DNA from: Rhodoferax ferrireducens | Lineage (GTDB): Bacteria > Pseudomonadota > Gammaproteobacteria > Burkholderiales > Burkholderiaceae_C | Length of the DNA stretch: 40,804 bases | Direction of reading: 5' to 3' | Assembly (NCBI GenBank): GCA_002083775.1 | Contig: MTEI01000021.1 | Coordinates: 1 to 40,804 of the forward strand | Shown here: piece by piece, positions 32,528 through 40,804 of the stretch | How the letters are laid out: every line of letters starts with the position of its first letter | Numbering within the stretch: the stretch's first letter is position 1 | Program-made: the position numbers and the translations under genes | Notes under the pieces: generated by a model | What the model was told of the DNA's origin: nothing | Database searches by the model: none | Seen by the model: the letters and a program-made list of their open reading frames with translations, nothing else

Positions 32528-33922
32528 TCAGTGCAAAAAAGTCAAAATAATGGCATCCAAGGCCCAGCCTGCAAGCATGCCCAGGCACAGCGCTGGCAAC
32601 CAGACACGCTCGGAAGCCCAGGTCAGTAGCCCGTGCCGGGACTTGAACCACAGCGCCACCGGCCAGCTGACAAACTGGCTGGCCACCACGGCGGCCACCG
32701 CCGCGCGTTCACCACCCCAAGCATAAGCCGCAGGCACCAGCAGCAACAGACTTGCCGCGCGTAAAAAATTGCTGGCAGTGACCCATTGCGGGTTGCCCTT
32801 GGCAAACATCAGTTGCTCCACCACCTGGTGCCGCACCGCCAGCAAGGACAGTCCAAGCCACTGAAACATCCAGCCTGCGTCCTGGTAACGGTGGTCATAA
32901 AACAGTTCCACCGCCCAATGGCCCGACATGAAAATGCCGCCCGCCATCACACCCAAAAACACATCTGCCAGTTGCTGCACGCGTCCATAGACCTTTGCGG
33001 TGGCTTGTTCGCTGGTGCGCAAAGACTCGCTCAAGGCCGAGAAAATGATGTGGGCATTGAGCGCGCCATAAACCCCCATGATGGCCATCATCAAGGTGCT
33101 GGCAATGGAGAAAATGCCAAAACTGGCAGTGGTGAGTGTTGCCCCCAAAATGAGCTTTTCGCCGTGGGCAGCCAAAAACCCGATGATGGACGAGAGAAAA
33201 ATCCATTTGCCAAAGCCAATGATTTCCTTTGCGCAGTCGCGGTCCCAGCACGGGCGGGCAACTGCGCCCGGCAGGTACAGGTGGCTTAATGCGGTTCTTG
33301 CCGTCGATGCCACCAGCGTGCCGACCAGCAAACTCCAGACGGAGTGTGTGACCCAGGCCAAAACAAGCGTCACGGCGGTAGCCATCAGCTGTGAAGCCAC
33401 CTCTAGCCGTGACAGATAAGCGACTTGCAACTCGCGTTGTGCCAAAGCCAGCTTCATGGACTCCAACCCCTGCAGCAGGGCACAAACGCCAAACACAGCA
33501 ATCATGGGGGCCAGACGGGGGTCGGCGTAAACCGTGCCCTGGGCGAAAAAGCCTTGTGTACCGGCCCACTGAAAGCCAGCCGCAATCAGCAGCACCACGG
33601 CGCAAAGCAGCACACCCCGCGCCAGTTGCACCGCCCATGCGGTGCCCAAAAAGCGCGCCTGGGCGCCACGATCGCTTTTCACCACACTTTGCCACACGCC
33701 CAGGTCAGAAAACATCACCAACGCAAAATACAAGGTGTTCACCGCCGCCACCAGACCAAAGGCTTCCGGCACCAACAGGCGCGTCAGAATCAGGTTGCTC
33801 AGCAGTCGCAGGGCTTGCGACGAAATATTGCCCCCCAGCAGCCAAGCGGCGGCGCGAAGCATTTTTGCGCGCAAAGGCAGCACGGGTGTGGGGCTGGTCA
33901 TGGTGTTGGGCATCGTTGTCAT
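32528..33922 (-). CDS. Wzx-type polysaccharide flippase
   Basis: The 464-aa membrane protein of the MOP superfamily has about 12-14 helices. The first region AAAWLLGGNISSQALRLLSNLILTRLL and later EAFGLVAAVNTLYFALVMFSDLG give the typical oligosaccharide-flippase opening; both sit in the first 85 residues. It moves the completed lipid-linked repeat across the inner membrane. The ATG follows directly on the stop codon of the GT2 gene; internal Met at positions 4 and 8 are alternatives. It is intact and of normal family length. Confidence 0.92.
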   Translation of the reverse strand: MTTMPNTMTSPTPVLPLRAKMLRAAAWLLGGNISSQALRLLSNLILTRLLVPEAFGLVAAVNTLYFALVMFSDLGVWQSVVKSDRGAQARFLGTAWAVQLARGVLLCAVVLLIAAGFQWAGTQGFFAQGTVYADPRLAPMIAVFGVCALLQGLESMKLALAQRELQVAYLSRLEVASQLMATAVTLVLAWVTHSVWSLLVGTLVASTARTALSHLYLPGAVARPCWDRDCAKEIIGFGKWIFLSSIIGFLAAHGEKLILGATLTTASFGIFSIASTLMMAIMGVYGALNAHIIFSALSESLRTSEQATAKVYGRVQQLADVFLGVMAGGIFMSGHWAVELFYDHRYQDAGWMFQWLGLSLLAVRHQVVEQLMFAKGNPQWVTASNFLRAASLLLLVPAAYAWGGERAAVAAVVASQFVSWPVALWFKSRHGLLTWASERVWLPALCLGMLAGWALDAIILTFLH

Positions 33923-34900
33923 CTACCAGGGGCGCATTGGGCTAATCTGCCCCGATTTGGTGTCACACCAGGCCTGTTTGAGTTGGCTGCAATGCATGGC
34001 GAAATCATTCGCTTTCTCGGTCTTTTGGGTCAAGGCCGCCTTGATCTGGCGCAGTTTGTGCCAGCTCCACTCCAGCCAATGCAGGCCTGCTGCGCCACTG
34101 GCACCATGGTGTTTGCGGTAATAAAGCAAGCCGCTGCGCATGCGCCAGCTCTCCAGTTGTGCGCCTGATTTGGAGATGCGAGCGCTTTTGACTGTTTTGG
34201 CAGACTCACCGCCAATGTGCATGGCTTTGAGTGTCGGCCAGTAGTAGGTTTTCAAGCCCATTTGCTGAATACGTTGGCACAGGTCCACTTCTTCGTAATA
34301 CATGAAGAACCGCTCGTCAAAGCCGCCCAGATTGGCGAACACCTGGGTGGGTATGAAGACAAACGCACCAGGAATCCAGTCCACCACGGCGGCTTGTTCA
34401 GGGTTGGCCCAGTGGCGGTCAAGACGGGCGAAAAAGGGGCTTTGGGGAAACCGGGCTGCCAGACCTGACAGCGTGAAAAACTCGTCGCGCAGTGTGGGGA
34501 ACATGCGTGCGGAGGGTTGGCGCTGGCCATCGACACCCCTCAATTCACCCCCAGCCAGGCCCACATCGGGATATTGGTCAAGCATGACCAGGGCTTGACT
34601 CAAGGACCCCGCATCAGGAATGGCATCAGGGTTGAGCAACAACAGGTAGCGCCCCAAAGCAGTTTTGGCTGCCAGGTTGTTGCCTGCGGCAAACCCCAGG
34701 TTGTCCTTGCTGGCGATCAGATGGACCCAGGGGAATTGTTGTTTGACGAGTTCAACCGTGCCGTCACGGGAGGCGTTGTCCACCATGATGACTTCTGCGG
34801 ACAGGCCTTTCATGTCCTGTGCCAGGCGACCCAGCAAGCCGCCAATCAGGTGGGCCGAGTTGTAGGTGACGATCAAAATGGAGAGGTCTAGAGGTTTCAT
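33923..34900 (-). CDS. Glycosyltransferase family 2, rhamnosyltransferase-like
   Basis: The product is 325 aa. The GT-A core shows LSILIVTYNSA, MVDNASRDGTV, NLGFAAGNNLAA, YLLLLNPDAIP (the metal site variant N-P-D) and WIPGAFVFIPTQVF with FDERFFMYYEEVDLC as the acceptor/catalytic region. This is the WbbL/RfbF style, often a rhamnosyltransferase, but donor specificity is not decidable here. The start at 34900 is chosen because it forms an ATGA overlap with the upstream gene stop; the longer frame from 34930 is less likely. The C-terminal 40 residues are basic and may touch the membrane. Confidence 0.92.
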   Translation of the reverse strand: MKPLDLSILIVTYNSAHLIGGLLGRLAQDMKGLSAEVIMVDNASRDGTVELVKQQFPWVHLIASKDNLGFAAGNNLAAKTALGRYLLLLNPDAIPDAGSLSQALVMLDQYPDVGLAGGELRGVDGQRQPSARMFPTLRDEFFTLSGLAARFPQSPFFARLDRHWANPEQAAVVDWIPGAFVFIPTQVFANLGGFDERFFMYYEEVDLCQRIQQMGLKTYYWPTLKAMHIGGESAKTVKSARISKSGAQLESWRMRSGLLYYRKHHGASGAAGLHWLEWSWHKLRQIKAALTQKTEKANDFAMHCSQLKQAWCDTKSGQISPMRPW

Positions 34901-36126
34901 GCGGCAACTCTTTGGGCTTGGGTAAAACACTGGCTCAGGCGCGCCACGTTGCGAATCAAATCAAAGTCTGCCAACACCTTGCCATGCGCGGCATCTGCCA
35001 AAGACTGGCGCAGTTGGGGCTGTTGGATCAAACGTGTCAATTGTCGGGCCAGGCTGTCAACGTCACCGGGCGTGGCCAGCAAGCCAGTGCTGTCGTGAAC
35101 AATAAGCTCTGGAATGCCATTGACCGGCGTGGATACACAGGGCACACCACTGGACATGGCCTCCATCAGCACCACCGGAATGCCTTCGGCCAAGCTGGGC
35201 AATACAAACACATCGGCCTGCGCAAAATGCGCTTTGACGGCCTCCTGGTTGAGTGAGCCGGTCAGGGTGATGTGTGAGCCGAGTTGAAGGCTGGCAATGG
35301 TTTGTTCAATACGCTGACGGTCCGGCCCGTCTCCCACCAGGGTGAGCGAAAAATCGAGCCCTTGGTCGCGCAGTTGGGCGCAGGCCTGCACCAGCAGCAC
35401 CTGACCTTTGGCTGCAGACAGGCGACCCACACAAAGCAGCTTGGTGGTGGTGTTTGCTGACTTGCGGGCCGTGAAGGTGAACTGGGCCGGGTCAACCCCC
35501 AGGCGACACACTTGAAACTTTGCCCAATCCTCAGGTCGGCTGATGCGCATGAGTTGTCCCTTAGCAAATTGGCTGATGCATACCACCTGGTCAGCCTGTT
35601 GCATCTTGAGCGGCAGGTGCTGGCCAGGCACATCGTCAAACTCGTCTGGTCCGTGGATGGTGTACGACAGGTGGCAGCCTATGAGTTGCTTGACCAGCAC
35701 GCCCACCGTGGCACCGGCATTGCCAAAATGCACATGCAGATGGCGCAGATCGTGTTGCTGCATCCAGCGTGCCACCAGGGCGGCTTCAAGCGCATAAGCC
35801 AGGCCATACAAGCGGTTGCCAGCTTTCGCCATGCCCAAACCCGCCCCCACCATTTGTGCCAACTGAAGGGGTGATTTGACGCACCAGTAAAGCAGTGCCG
35901 TCAGTGCACCCCAAGCGCCCTGCGCCTTGACAAAAAATGTGTTGTTGGCTTCCTGGCGTTCATAGGGTTCCATGGCTTCTACACCCCGGTCAGGCGGGTT
36001 GATGGAGGCGGTGAAGATGGTGTGGCCCAACGTGCGCAGGCGCTGAATCTCACGCAGGATGAAGGTGTGTGAAATGGCGGGGTAGCGGCTGATCAGGTAA
36101 GCCATGGGGGGCAGAGCAGTGTTCAT
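34897..36126 (-). CDS. Glycosyltransferase family 4 (GT-B)
   Basis: The 409-aa enzyme has an N-terminal acceptor domain beginning AYLISRYPAISHTFILREIQ, HLHVHFGNAGATVG near residue 130 and YTIHGPDEFDD. The donor domain has LLCVGRLSAAKGQ, LVGDGPDRQRIE, and FVLPSLAEGIPVVLMEAMSS, the E-x7-E motif. It resembles colanic-acid-type WcaL/AmsK transferases. It lies 52 bp after the GT2-acetyltransferase fusion gene in the operon and is coupled to the next gene by an ATGA overlap. Confidence 0.92.
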   Translation of the reverse strand: MNTALPPMAYLISRYPAISHTFILREIQRLRTLGHTIFTASINPPDRGVEAMEPYERQEANNTFFVKAQGAWGALTALLYWCVKSPLQLAQMVGAGLGMAKAGNRLYGLAYALEAALVARWMQQHDLRHLHVHFGNAGATVGVLVKQLIGCHLSYTIHGPDEFDDVPGQHLPLKMQQADQVVCISQFAKGQLMRISRPEDWAKFQVCRLGVDPAQFTFTARKSANTTTKLLCVGRLSAAKGQVLLVQACAQLRDQGLDFSLTLVGDGPDRQRIEQTIASLQLGSHITLTGSLNQEAVKAHFAQADVFVLPSLAEGIPVVLMEAMSSGVPCVSTPVNGIPELIVHDSTGLLATPGDVDSLARQLTRLIQQPQLRQSLADAAHGKVLADFDLIRNVARLSQCFTQAQRVAA

Positions 36127-36178
36127 TTGGAATCGGTCTCAGGCAGGCAAAGAGTGGAATGGGCTTTGGGTGAAGGGG

Positions 36179-37825
36179 TTATTTTTTGTGCAGTGGTCTG
36201 GCCGGAATGCCGCCCACAATTTGGTGTGGCCCCAGCGCTTTGGTCACCACCGCATTGGCCCCCACCACACTGTGGGCACCCACGCTGGCCCCCTGAAGCA
36301 CCGCAGTGCCACGGCCCAGCCAGGTGTTTTGGCCAATGTCCACGGGGCTGCTGGTGTGGCCGGCATCACGAATTGACGGTACGCCCAGCGTGTGGTTGGC
36401 ATCCCGAATGCTGGTGTATTCGCCCACCATGCAGCCCGCACCCAGCGTCACGCGCTCGAAAGCCACAATGTGTACGCCGCGCGACAGCACCACCCCATCG
36501 CCCAAGGTGATGGACCCGGCGCCCTGAGTTTCGAGGTAGACACCGGCGTAAATCAGGGCGTTGCGGCCGAATTGAATGTTGCGGGTGCCATGCAGTTCCA
36601 CATGCCCCATCACCACGTTGGAGGCATCCACCCGGCGGCCAATGCCTTCTTGCAGCTGTGCCAGGTGCCAGACCCGCAAGCCTCGGGTGACCCACACGCG
36701 CTGGCACCAGGCCAACGGGGCCAACAGCCGGGCCGCCAAGGCCTTGACGTTGAACGTGCCTTGCGCAGTTTCCTGTTTGTAATCCACCAGGCCAATCTGC
36801 GTGTGTTGGCGAGTGGCCTTGCGCCATTTGAGTTGGCCGAAGAGGGCGGGTATTTTCTGAAAATGCGCATGCACTGCGTACTGTGCGCACAACAGCCACT
36901 GGCCAGGGGCTTTCCAGGCGCAGCGGTAGGCGGTACGCAGCCAAAACAGCACCGCAAAAGTAACCAGTGCCACGGCCAGCACAGGTGCCAACCAGCTGCT
37001 TGCCAGCAACAACAAAGGTGCCACCATGAACAACATGCCGTGACGAAAATCCCGCTTCGATTCGTGTTGCCAAAGCACATCACCTTGCACACGCATGCGT
37101 TGGGCAACTTCGGCATAGGCAATGCCTGAGCGGTAAGCGCGCAGCCAGTAGGCCCGCAGGGAGTTCACCGCCAGGTCGTGTTGGGTCATGGGCGCATCAA
37201 TGTGCTCAATCTCCCAGCCGCGCGCGCGCAGACGGGCGCATAGCTCAGGCTCCTCACCGGCTTTGAGAGACCCATCAAAACCGTTCACTTGGGCCAGTGC
37301 ACTGCGGCGCACCAACACATCGCCGCCAAAGTAGAGCGTGCGCCCGGTGGGGTAAATCCAGTCCAGGTCCAACACCTTGGTGTAGATGGATTGTTCTGGT
37401 CGTGATTCGCGGCGATGGCCCCACACGGCACACAACTTGGCATCTTGCAAGGTGTGCAGGGCGTGGCACACAAAGTCGGGGTGAAGCTGAGTGTCACCGT
37501 CCAGAAACAGCACAAAGTCACCTTTGGCTGCTTGCCAGCCGAGGTTTCTGGCTTTGGCAGCACAGGGGCTGGCATCGTCTAGTACGAGTGTGGTGGCACC
37601 CAGGGATTGCGCCAGGGCGACGCTGGTATCGGTCGATTTGGAGTCGACATAAATCAGCTCGTAGCGCGTGCTGCCCCAAGACGCTTGTGTGACAGATGCC
37701 AGGCATTGCGCAAGCCGCTGGCCTTCGTTGCGGCCAATCACGACCACCGAGACATCTGTGTGGGACAAAGGTGTGTTCATGGCGGCGGCTCCAATGGTTG
37801 TGAGGTCGTGCTGGGGCTGGTTCAT
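36179..37825 (-). CDS. Fusion of glycosyltransferase family 2 and hexapeptide acetyltransferase
   Basis: The 548-aa protein joins two enzymes. Residues about 22-260 are GT-A: VSVVVIGRNEGQRL, YVDSKSTDTS, LFLDGDTQLHP (D-G-D site), FGGDVLVRRSALAQVNGFDG. One or two membrane helices follow (about 265-300). Residues about 405-548 form a left-handed beta-helix acetyltransferase (LGDGVVLSRGVHIVA, GAGCMVGEYTSIRD with the active His in DANHT, IVGGIPARPL). This would couple sugar transfer with O-acetylation. The ATG overlaps the export gene stop (ATGA), which supports 37825 over the internal Met at residue 16. Confidence 0.88.
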   Translation of the reverse strand: MNQPQHDLTTIGAAAMNTPLSHTDVSVVVIGRNEGQRLAQCLASVTQASWGSTRYELIYVDSKSTDTSVALAQSLGATTLVLDDASPCAAKARNLGWQAAKGDFVLFLDGDTQLHPDFVCHALHTLQDAKLCAVWGHRRESRPEQSIYTKVLDLDWIYPTGRTLYFGGDVLVRRSALAQVNGFDGSLKAGEEPELCARLRARGWEIEHIDAPMTQHDLAVNSLRAYWLRAYRSGIAYAEVAQRMRVQGDVLWQHESKRDFRHGMLFMVAPLLLLASSWLAPVLAVALVTFAVLFWLRTAYRCAWKAPGQWLLCAQYAVHAHFQKIPALFGQLKWRKATRQHTQIGLVDYKQETAQGTFNVKALAARLLAPLAWCQRVWVTRGLRVWHLAQLQEGIGRRVDASNVVMGHVELHGTRNIQFGRNALIYAGVYLETQGAGSITLGDGVVLSRGVHIVAFERVTLGAGCMVGEYTSIRDANHTLGVPSIRDAGHTSSPVDIGQNTWLGRGTAVLQGASVGAHSVVGANAVVTKALGPHQIVGGIPARPLHKK

Positions 37826-38862
37826 GGCTTGCCCAGTGTGTTGGCCGTCAGTCCAAAGGTCAGCACCGAGATGGCAGGTGACAGTTGGCGCATCACATAA
37901 CCCATTTCTGCCAGATTGCTCTTGGGGATAAACACCACGTCACCGTCTTCCAGTGCGTAGTTGACCCGGCGGCCCACATCCATCAGGTCGGCAAAGGCCA
38001 AAATTTCAACTTGCTTGGCACCGGCCCGGTAAACACCAATTTGCTGTGGTGCGGCATCTTCGTTGGGGCCGCCAGCTTGTGCCAGCACGTCCAGCACCGT
38101 CATGCGGGGTGTCAGGCGATAAGAGCCGGGTTTTGGCACGGCACCCAGCACATAGACCGAGGTGTCGGATGAATCAGGAATAAAGACAATGTCGCCCTTT
38201 TTCATGCGGATGTTGTAGCCGGGGTCGCCGTTGAGCAAAGACTTCAGGTCCACCCAGATAAGCTTGTCGCGGCCACGCATGATGGCGCAACGGGTCAAGG
38301 TGGCTTGTTTGTCCAGAATCGGCATGGCACCTGCACTGGCCAACACTTCCACCAAAGTAGGTGAATGCGCAAACTTTTGCATGCCCGCGCGCTCAACCCG
38401 CCCCAACACCGTGACCTGGTTGGATGTGTACTGTTCAATGGCCAGCGTGGCCAGGGGTTGGCTGAAATATTCGTGCAGGTGTTTGTCAATCAGCGCCATC
38501 GCGTCGTCGCGGGTGAGGTCGTTTAAAAACATATCGCCCATGACGGGTATGGTGATTTTTCCGTCCGGTCCCACCGTGTGGGTGCCACTGACTTCGGCCC
38601 GGCCAAACACATTGAGCCTGAGCACATCACCACTGCCAATGCGGTAAACCGGGTTGACGGACTCCTCCAGCAGCGCCAGGTCTTCCTTGGACAACAAGGG
38701 GGCTGACGAAGACTTTTCTATCGCCTTGAAGTTTGGGTTTGGCGTGGTGTTGTCGATGCCGCTGCGCATCCACCCAGAAGGCGCTGCGCAGCCCGCCAAT
38801 GACAGTGCCAGACTGCACACGAGTGGCTTGGCAAAAGCGCTGAAAAAGGAGTGTTGTTTCAT
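37822..38862 (-). CDS. Wza-like polysaccharide export lipoprotein
   Basis: The 346-aa protein has a lipoprotein signal peptide: basic start, hydrophobic core, lipobox LAGC with the modified C25. The Poly_export domain starts near residue 72 (YRIGSGDVLRLNVFG) and continues with TVGPDGKITIPVMGD. Two SLBB-type repeats follow (VLGRVERAGMQKF and VLGAVPKPGSYRL). The C-terminal end is hydrophobic enough for the outer-membrane helix. It forms the export channel together with the Wzz/Wzc-like protein encoded 11 kb away. It comes 82 bp after the CgeB-like gene, a region with a weak variant of the shared palindrome (38900-38915). Confidence 0.93.
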   Translation of the reverse strand: MKQHSFFSAFAKPLVCSLALSLAGCAAPSGWMRSGIDNTTPNPNFKAIEKSSSAPLLSKEDLALLEESVNPVYRIGSGDVLRLNVFGRAEVSGTHTVGPDGKITIPVMGDMFLNDLTRDDAMALIDKHLHEYFSQPLATLAIEQYTSNQVTVLGRVERAGMQKFAHSPTLVEVLASAGAMPILDKQATLTRCAIMRGRDKLIWVDLKSLLNGDPGYNIRMKKGDIVFIPDSSDTSVYVLGAVPKPGSYRLTPRMTVLDVLAQAGGPNEDAAPQQIGVYRAGAKQVEILAFADLMDVGRRVNYALEDGDVVFIPKSNLAEMGYVMRQLSPAISVLTFGLTANTLGKP

Positions 38863-38944
38863 GGGGCCTGATGCTAGGGCCCGCCCTGAAAAACAGCGTG
38901 TCAGAAGTGTGAACTATGCCTGCGACATGGCAGCACAGACAAAC

Positions 38945-39988
38945 TCATTGGCTGGCGAACGATGCCCCAAGGTTTTGCAATCGCACCAGATCGGCGTGTA
39001 ACTTGGCCGGTACAGGAAGGTTCATCAAGCGGCAGAAGGTTTGAATCCGGTAACGCCAGTCATGCCGAGCCAGCATCTCGGCTATGTTGGTGCGCCGCTG
39101 CGCTGCCAGGCTGTCATTTCGCAACAAAAGGGCTTCGAGTTCTTCTGCCGCGGTCTGCGCGTGCTCTGAGAGTTCAAGGGTTGCGCCCGGCCAGCAAAGC
39201 ATCTCGTCGGCCATGCGTGACACCGGCCGCCGTCCAGCCACGATGCAGCCCGACAGCAGAGACTCCAGCCAGCGGCTGGTCACCATCATGGCGCGTGGCC
39301 TGCCGCCTTGGGGCTCCACATAAAGATGAAAAGCCAGAGAGATGCGTGTTCTTTGCAGCAGCTTGAAAAGCATGCCACGTTCCAGGTGAACACTGGCACC
39401 CGACAGGTTGCCCAAGGGCGAGTGCAAGTACAAATACGGAGAACTACTCTGGTGAAAGCGCTGGGAAAAGCAGGCCTGGTAGCTGGGTGGCGTCCGGCCA
39501 AAACCCATCACATCAATGTCGCGGTGGTGTGTGCTGCGGGGCACCCAGGTCAGGCAATCGGCCCCTTGGTACAGCTGGTGTACCGGAATGTGATAACGGG
39601 TCTGCGGGAACGCCATGTCCTCATGTGCGGTGACGGTGATGGCATCAAACAGGGCAGTCTCTTTGACAAATCCCGCCTGAAAATAAGAGTCGGTGACAAA
39701 GCCGTAAATCTTGCCAAACTTCTTGCGGCAGTCTGCAATGGCGTTGACCATGCCCAAGTCACCCGGACCCCGTGCCACCACAATCAACACATCGCTACCG
39801 GTCGTGTTCAGGGGTTCGTAGTTGACCTGATGCGGGCGAATCTGACGTTGCAGCCAGGAATTGGGCAACACCTTGGGCGACAACACCTCGGCATCGAAGT
39901 AAAAAGACAGCAGCTCAGCCAGTTCGTCAATGGCCACCCAGCCTGCGTGGGGGGTGTTTAAGCCCGCATAAAGAACGGAGACTTTCAC
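38945..39988 (-). CDS. CgeB-like glycosyltransferase
   Basis: The 347-aa protein looks like the CgeB/DUF3880-type GT-B group. The N-terminal half has SVLYAGLN, SDVLIVVARGPGDLG and YGFVTDSYFQ; the C-terminal half has FGRTPPSYQ and RWLESLLSGCIVAGRRP (the donor-side helix), ending in a helical DWRYRIQTFCRL as in Glyco_trans_1_2 proteins. It begins with GTG, overlapping the regulator's stop codon (GTGA), so it is translationally coupled to the response regulator. Donor and acceptor unknown; the N-terminal part is atypical and the family call rests on the C-terminal half. Confidence 0.72.
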   Translation of the reverse strand: MKVSVLYAGLNTPHAGWVAIDELAELLSFYFDAEVLSPKVLPNSWLQRQIRPHQVNYEPLNTTGSDVLIVVARGPGDLGMVNAIADCRKKFGKIYGFVTDSYFQAGFVKETALFDAITVTAHEDMAFPQTRYHIPVHQLYQGADCLTWVPRSTHHRDIDVMGFGRTPPSYQACFSQRFHQSSSPYLYLHSPLGNLSGASVHLERGMLFKLLQRTRISLAFHLYVEPQGGRPRAMMVTSRWLESLLSGCIVAGRRPVSRMADEMLCWPGATLELSEHAQTAAEELEALLLRNDSLAAQRRTNIAEMLARHDWRYRIQTFCRLMNLPVPAKLHADLVRLQNLGASFASQ

Positions 39989-40680
39989 GGTGCTGCCACC
40001 TCATCGACACGGTCAAAGCGATAACCGTAGCCGTAAATCGGGGTGAGCTTCCAGCCCTTGCTGCCATCGAGCAGCAGCTTCTTGCGCAAGCGGCTGATGT
40101 GGGTGTCTACCGTTCGGGTGTCCACCTCGGTGTTAATGCCCCATATTTTGTTCAACAAATGGTCGCGTGACAAAAGTTTGCCCGGGTTTTGAAACAGGTA
40201 AACCGACAAATCGAACTCCTTTTGCGTCAGGGTCAGGGCTACACCCTCCAATGACAGCTTGTGGCGCTGCACGTCCACTTCAAACGCGCCCAAACGCAGC
40301 ACCGGCAGCCCACCCGGTTTGATGCGGCGTGCCACGTTCGCCAGGCGGGCCAGCAACTCCATCGGCTTGAGTGGTTTCACCAGGTAATCATCCGCGCCAA
40401 TCTTGAGGGCGCTGACCACCGTGGCCTCGTCATCGCGGGCGGTGACAACCACAACCGGAATATCCCAGCCCAGGTTTTGCCTGACCCATTGCAGCACTTC
40501 GGCTCCCGTGCCGTCTGGCAACATCCAGTCGATCATCAGCAAGTCAAAGCGTTCTTTTTTGACCCCCTCAATGAAGTCTGCCGTCAGCTCGAAACCCCGG
40601 CTGGTGTGCTGTCCGCTGCTTACCCACAGTCCAAGCAGAGCGCGTTGGTCGGGGTCGTCTTCAAGTAGGGCAATGTGCAT
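39985..40680 (-). CDS. OmpR/PhoB-family response regulator
   Basis: The 231-aa two-domain regulator has a receiver (about 1-115) with acidic pocket LLEDDPD, phosphoacceptor in MIDWMLPD (about D51), VTARDD and LVKPL. A winged-helix DNA-binding domain (about 130-225) has TLTQKEFDLSVYLFQN, RTVDTHISRLRKKL and YGYGYRFD. ATG 40680 follows AGGA by about 8 bases; a TTG at 40698 is less likely. No sensor kinase is adjacent, so it is an orphan here. It heads the right-hand operon and is a candidate activator of it. The repeat element ends about 35 bp upstream of its start codon. Confidence 0.93.
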   Translation of the reverse strand: MHIALLEDDPDQRALLGLWVSSGQHTSRGFELTADFIEGVKKERFDLLMIDWMLPDGTGAEVLQWVRQNLGWDIPVVVVTARDDEATVVSALKIGADDYLVKPLKPMELLARLANVARRIKPGGLPVLRLGAFEVDVQRHKLSLEGVALTLTQKEFDLSVYLFQNPGKLLSRDHLLNKIWGINTEVDTRTVDTHISRLRKKLLLDGSKGWKLTPIYGYGYRFDRVDEVAAP

Positions 40681-40714
40681 CTGGTGTCCTGATGGCAAAC
40701 AATTGGTTCAGTTT

Positions 40715-40804
40715 CACTACTGTCCGGTTAAATCAAAGCACATCGTCCGCAAAGCTAATGCCAATGCGGGTTTGCGCGGGTTTTCGGGTGTCCACGATTT
40801 GAAT
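40715..40804. repeat. Terminal 90-bp inverted repeat, right copy (probable IS end)
   Basis: This is the exact reverse complement of 2-91. The inner tip CACTACTGTCCGG begins 35 bp upstream of the regulator start codon, so the element has replaced the native upstream region of the operon or sits within it. Confidence 0.8.

Overview
The window reads as betaproteobacterial chromosome, most likely Comamonadaceae (Rhodoferax/Polaromonas-like). The reasons are the GC-rich exopolysaccharide genes, a copy at about 15637-15690 of an intergenic palindrome I associate with that family, and the protein style. This placement is inference. Both window edges carry the same perfect 90-bp sequence in inverted orientation (2-91 and 40715-40804). 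The window therefore probably ends in two copies of a multicopy element, presumably an insertion sequence. The unique interior is about 40.6 kb.

Left part (about 92-13058) is mobile and accessory DNA. A P4-type tyrosine integrase and a companion gene lie beside the 3' half of a CAU-anticodon tRNA (2534-2580), which looks like an attachment-site scar. An intact tRNA-Arg(ACG) follows at 2609-2685. Past it is a lower-GC replication module: AlpA-like regulator, primase-helicase, and a DnaB helicase-domain protein, preceded by 9-bp direct repeats and a perfect 14-bp hairpin. Next come a divergent XRE regulator and GIY-YIG nuclease pair and a small conserved protein. A 2.75-kb module follows, bounded by 78-bp inverted repeats. 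Each repeat carries the same TTGACA/TAGACT promoter and resolvase-like half-sites. One promoter faces a structured leader resembling the radC RNA motif plus a DUF1249-like gene and radC. The other faces a Tn21-type resolvase gene. No transposase is visible.

Right part (13059-40698) is an exopolysaccharide locus with its own signalling genes. The Wzx/Wzy-type core comprises an initiating sugar-phosphate transferase, a Wza-like export lipoprotein, a Wzz/Wzc-like protein with a degenerate kinase domain, a Wzx flippase, a Wzy-like polymerase, six separate glycosyltransferases and several acyl/acetyltransferases. Two multidomain fusions stand out: a 925-aa protein centred on a WecG/TagA domain, and a glycosyltransferase-hexapeptide acetyltransferase.

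Within the locus are a REC-PAS-PP2C-HATPase protein, a REC-PAS-histidine kinase, a lone receiver, an Hpt protein, a STAS anti-sigma-factor antagonist and a PilZ protein. Together they look like a partner-switching plus phosphorelay plus c-di-GMP control circuit, analogous to SypE/SypA of Vibrio fischeri and HptB/HsbR/HsbA of Pseudomonas aeruginosa. A shared palindrome (GTCACA-N4-TGTGAC type) sits upstream of several of these transcription units. An OmpR-type regulator heads the right-hand minus-strand operon, and the repeat element ends only about 35 bp upstream of its start codon.
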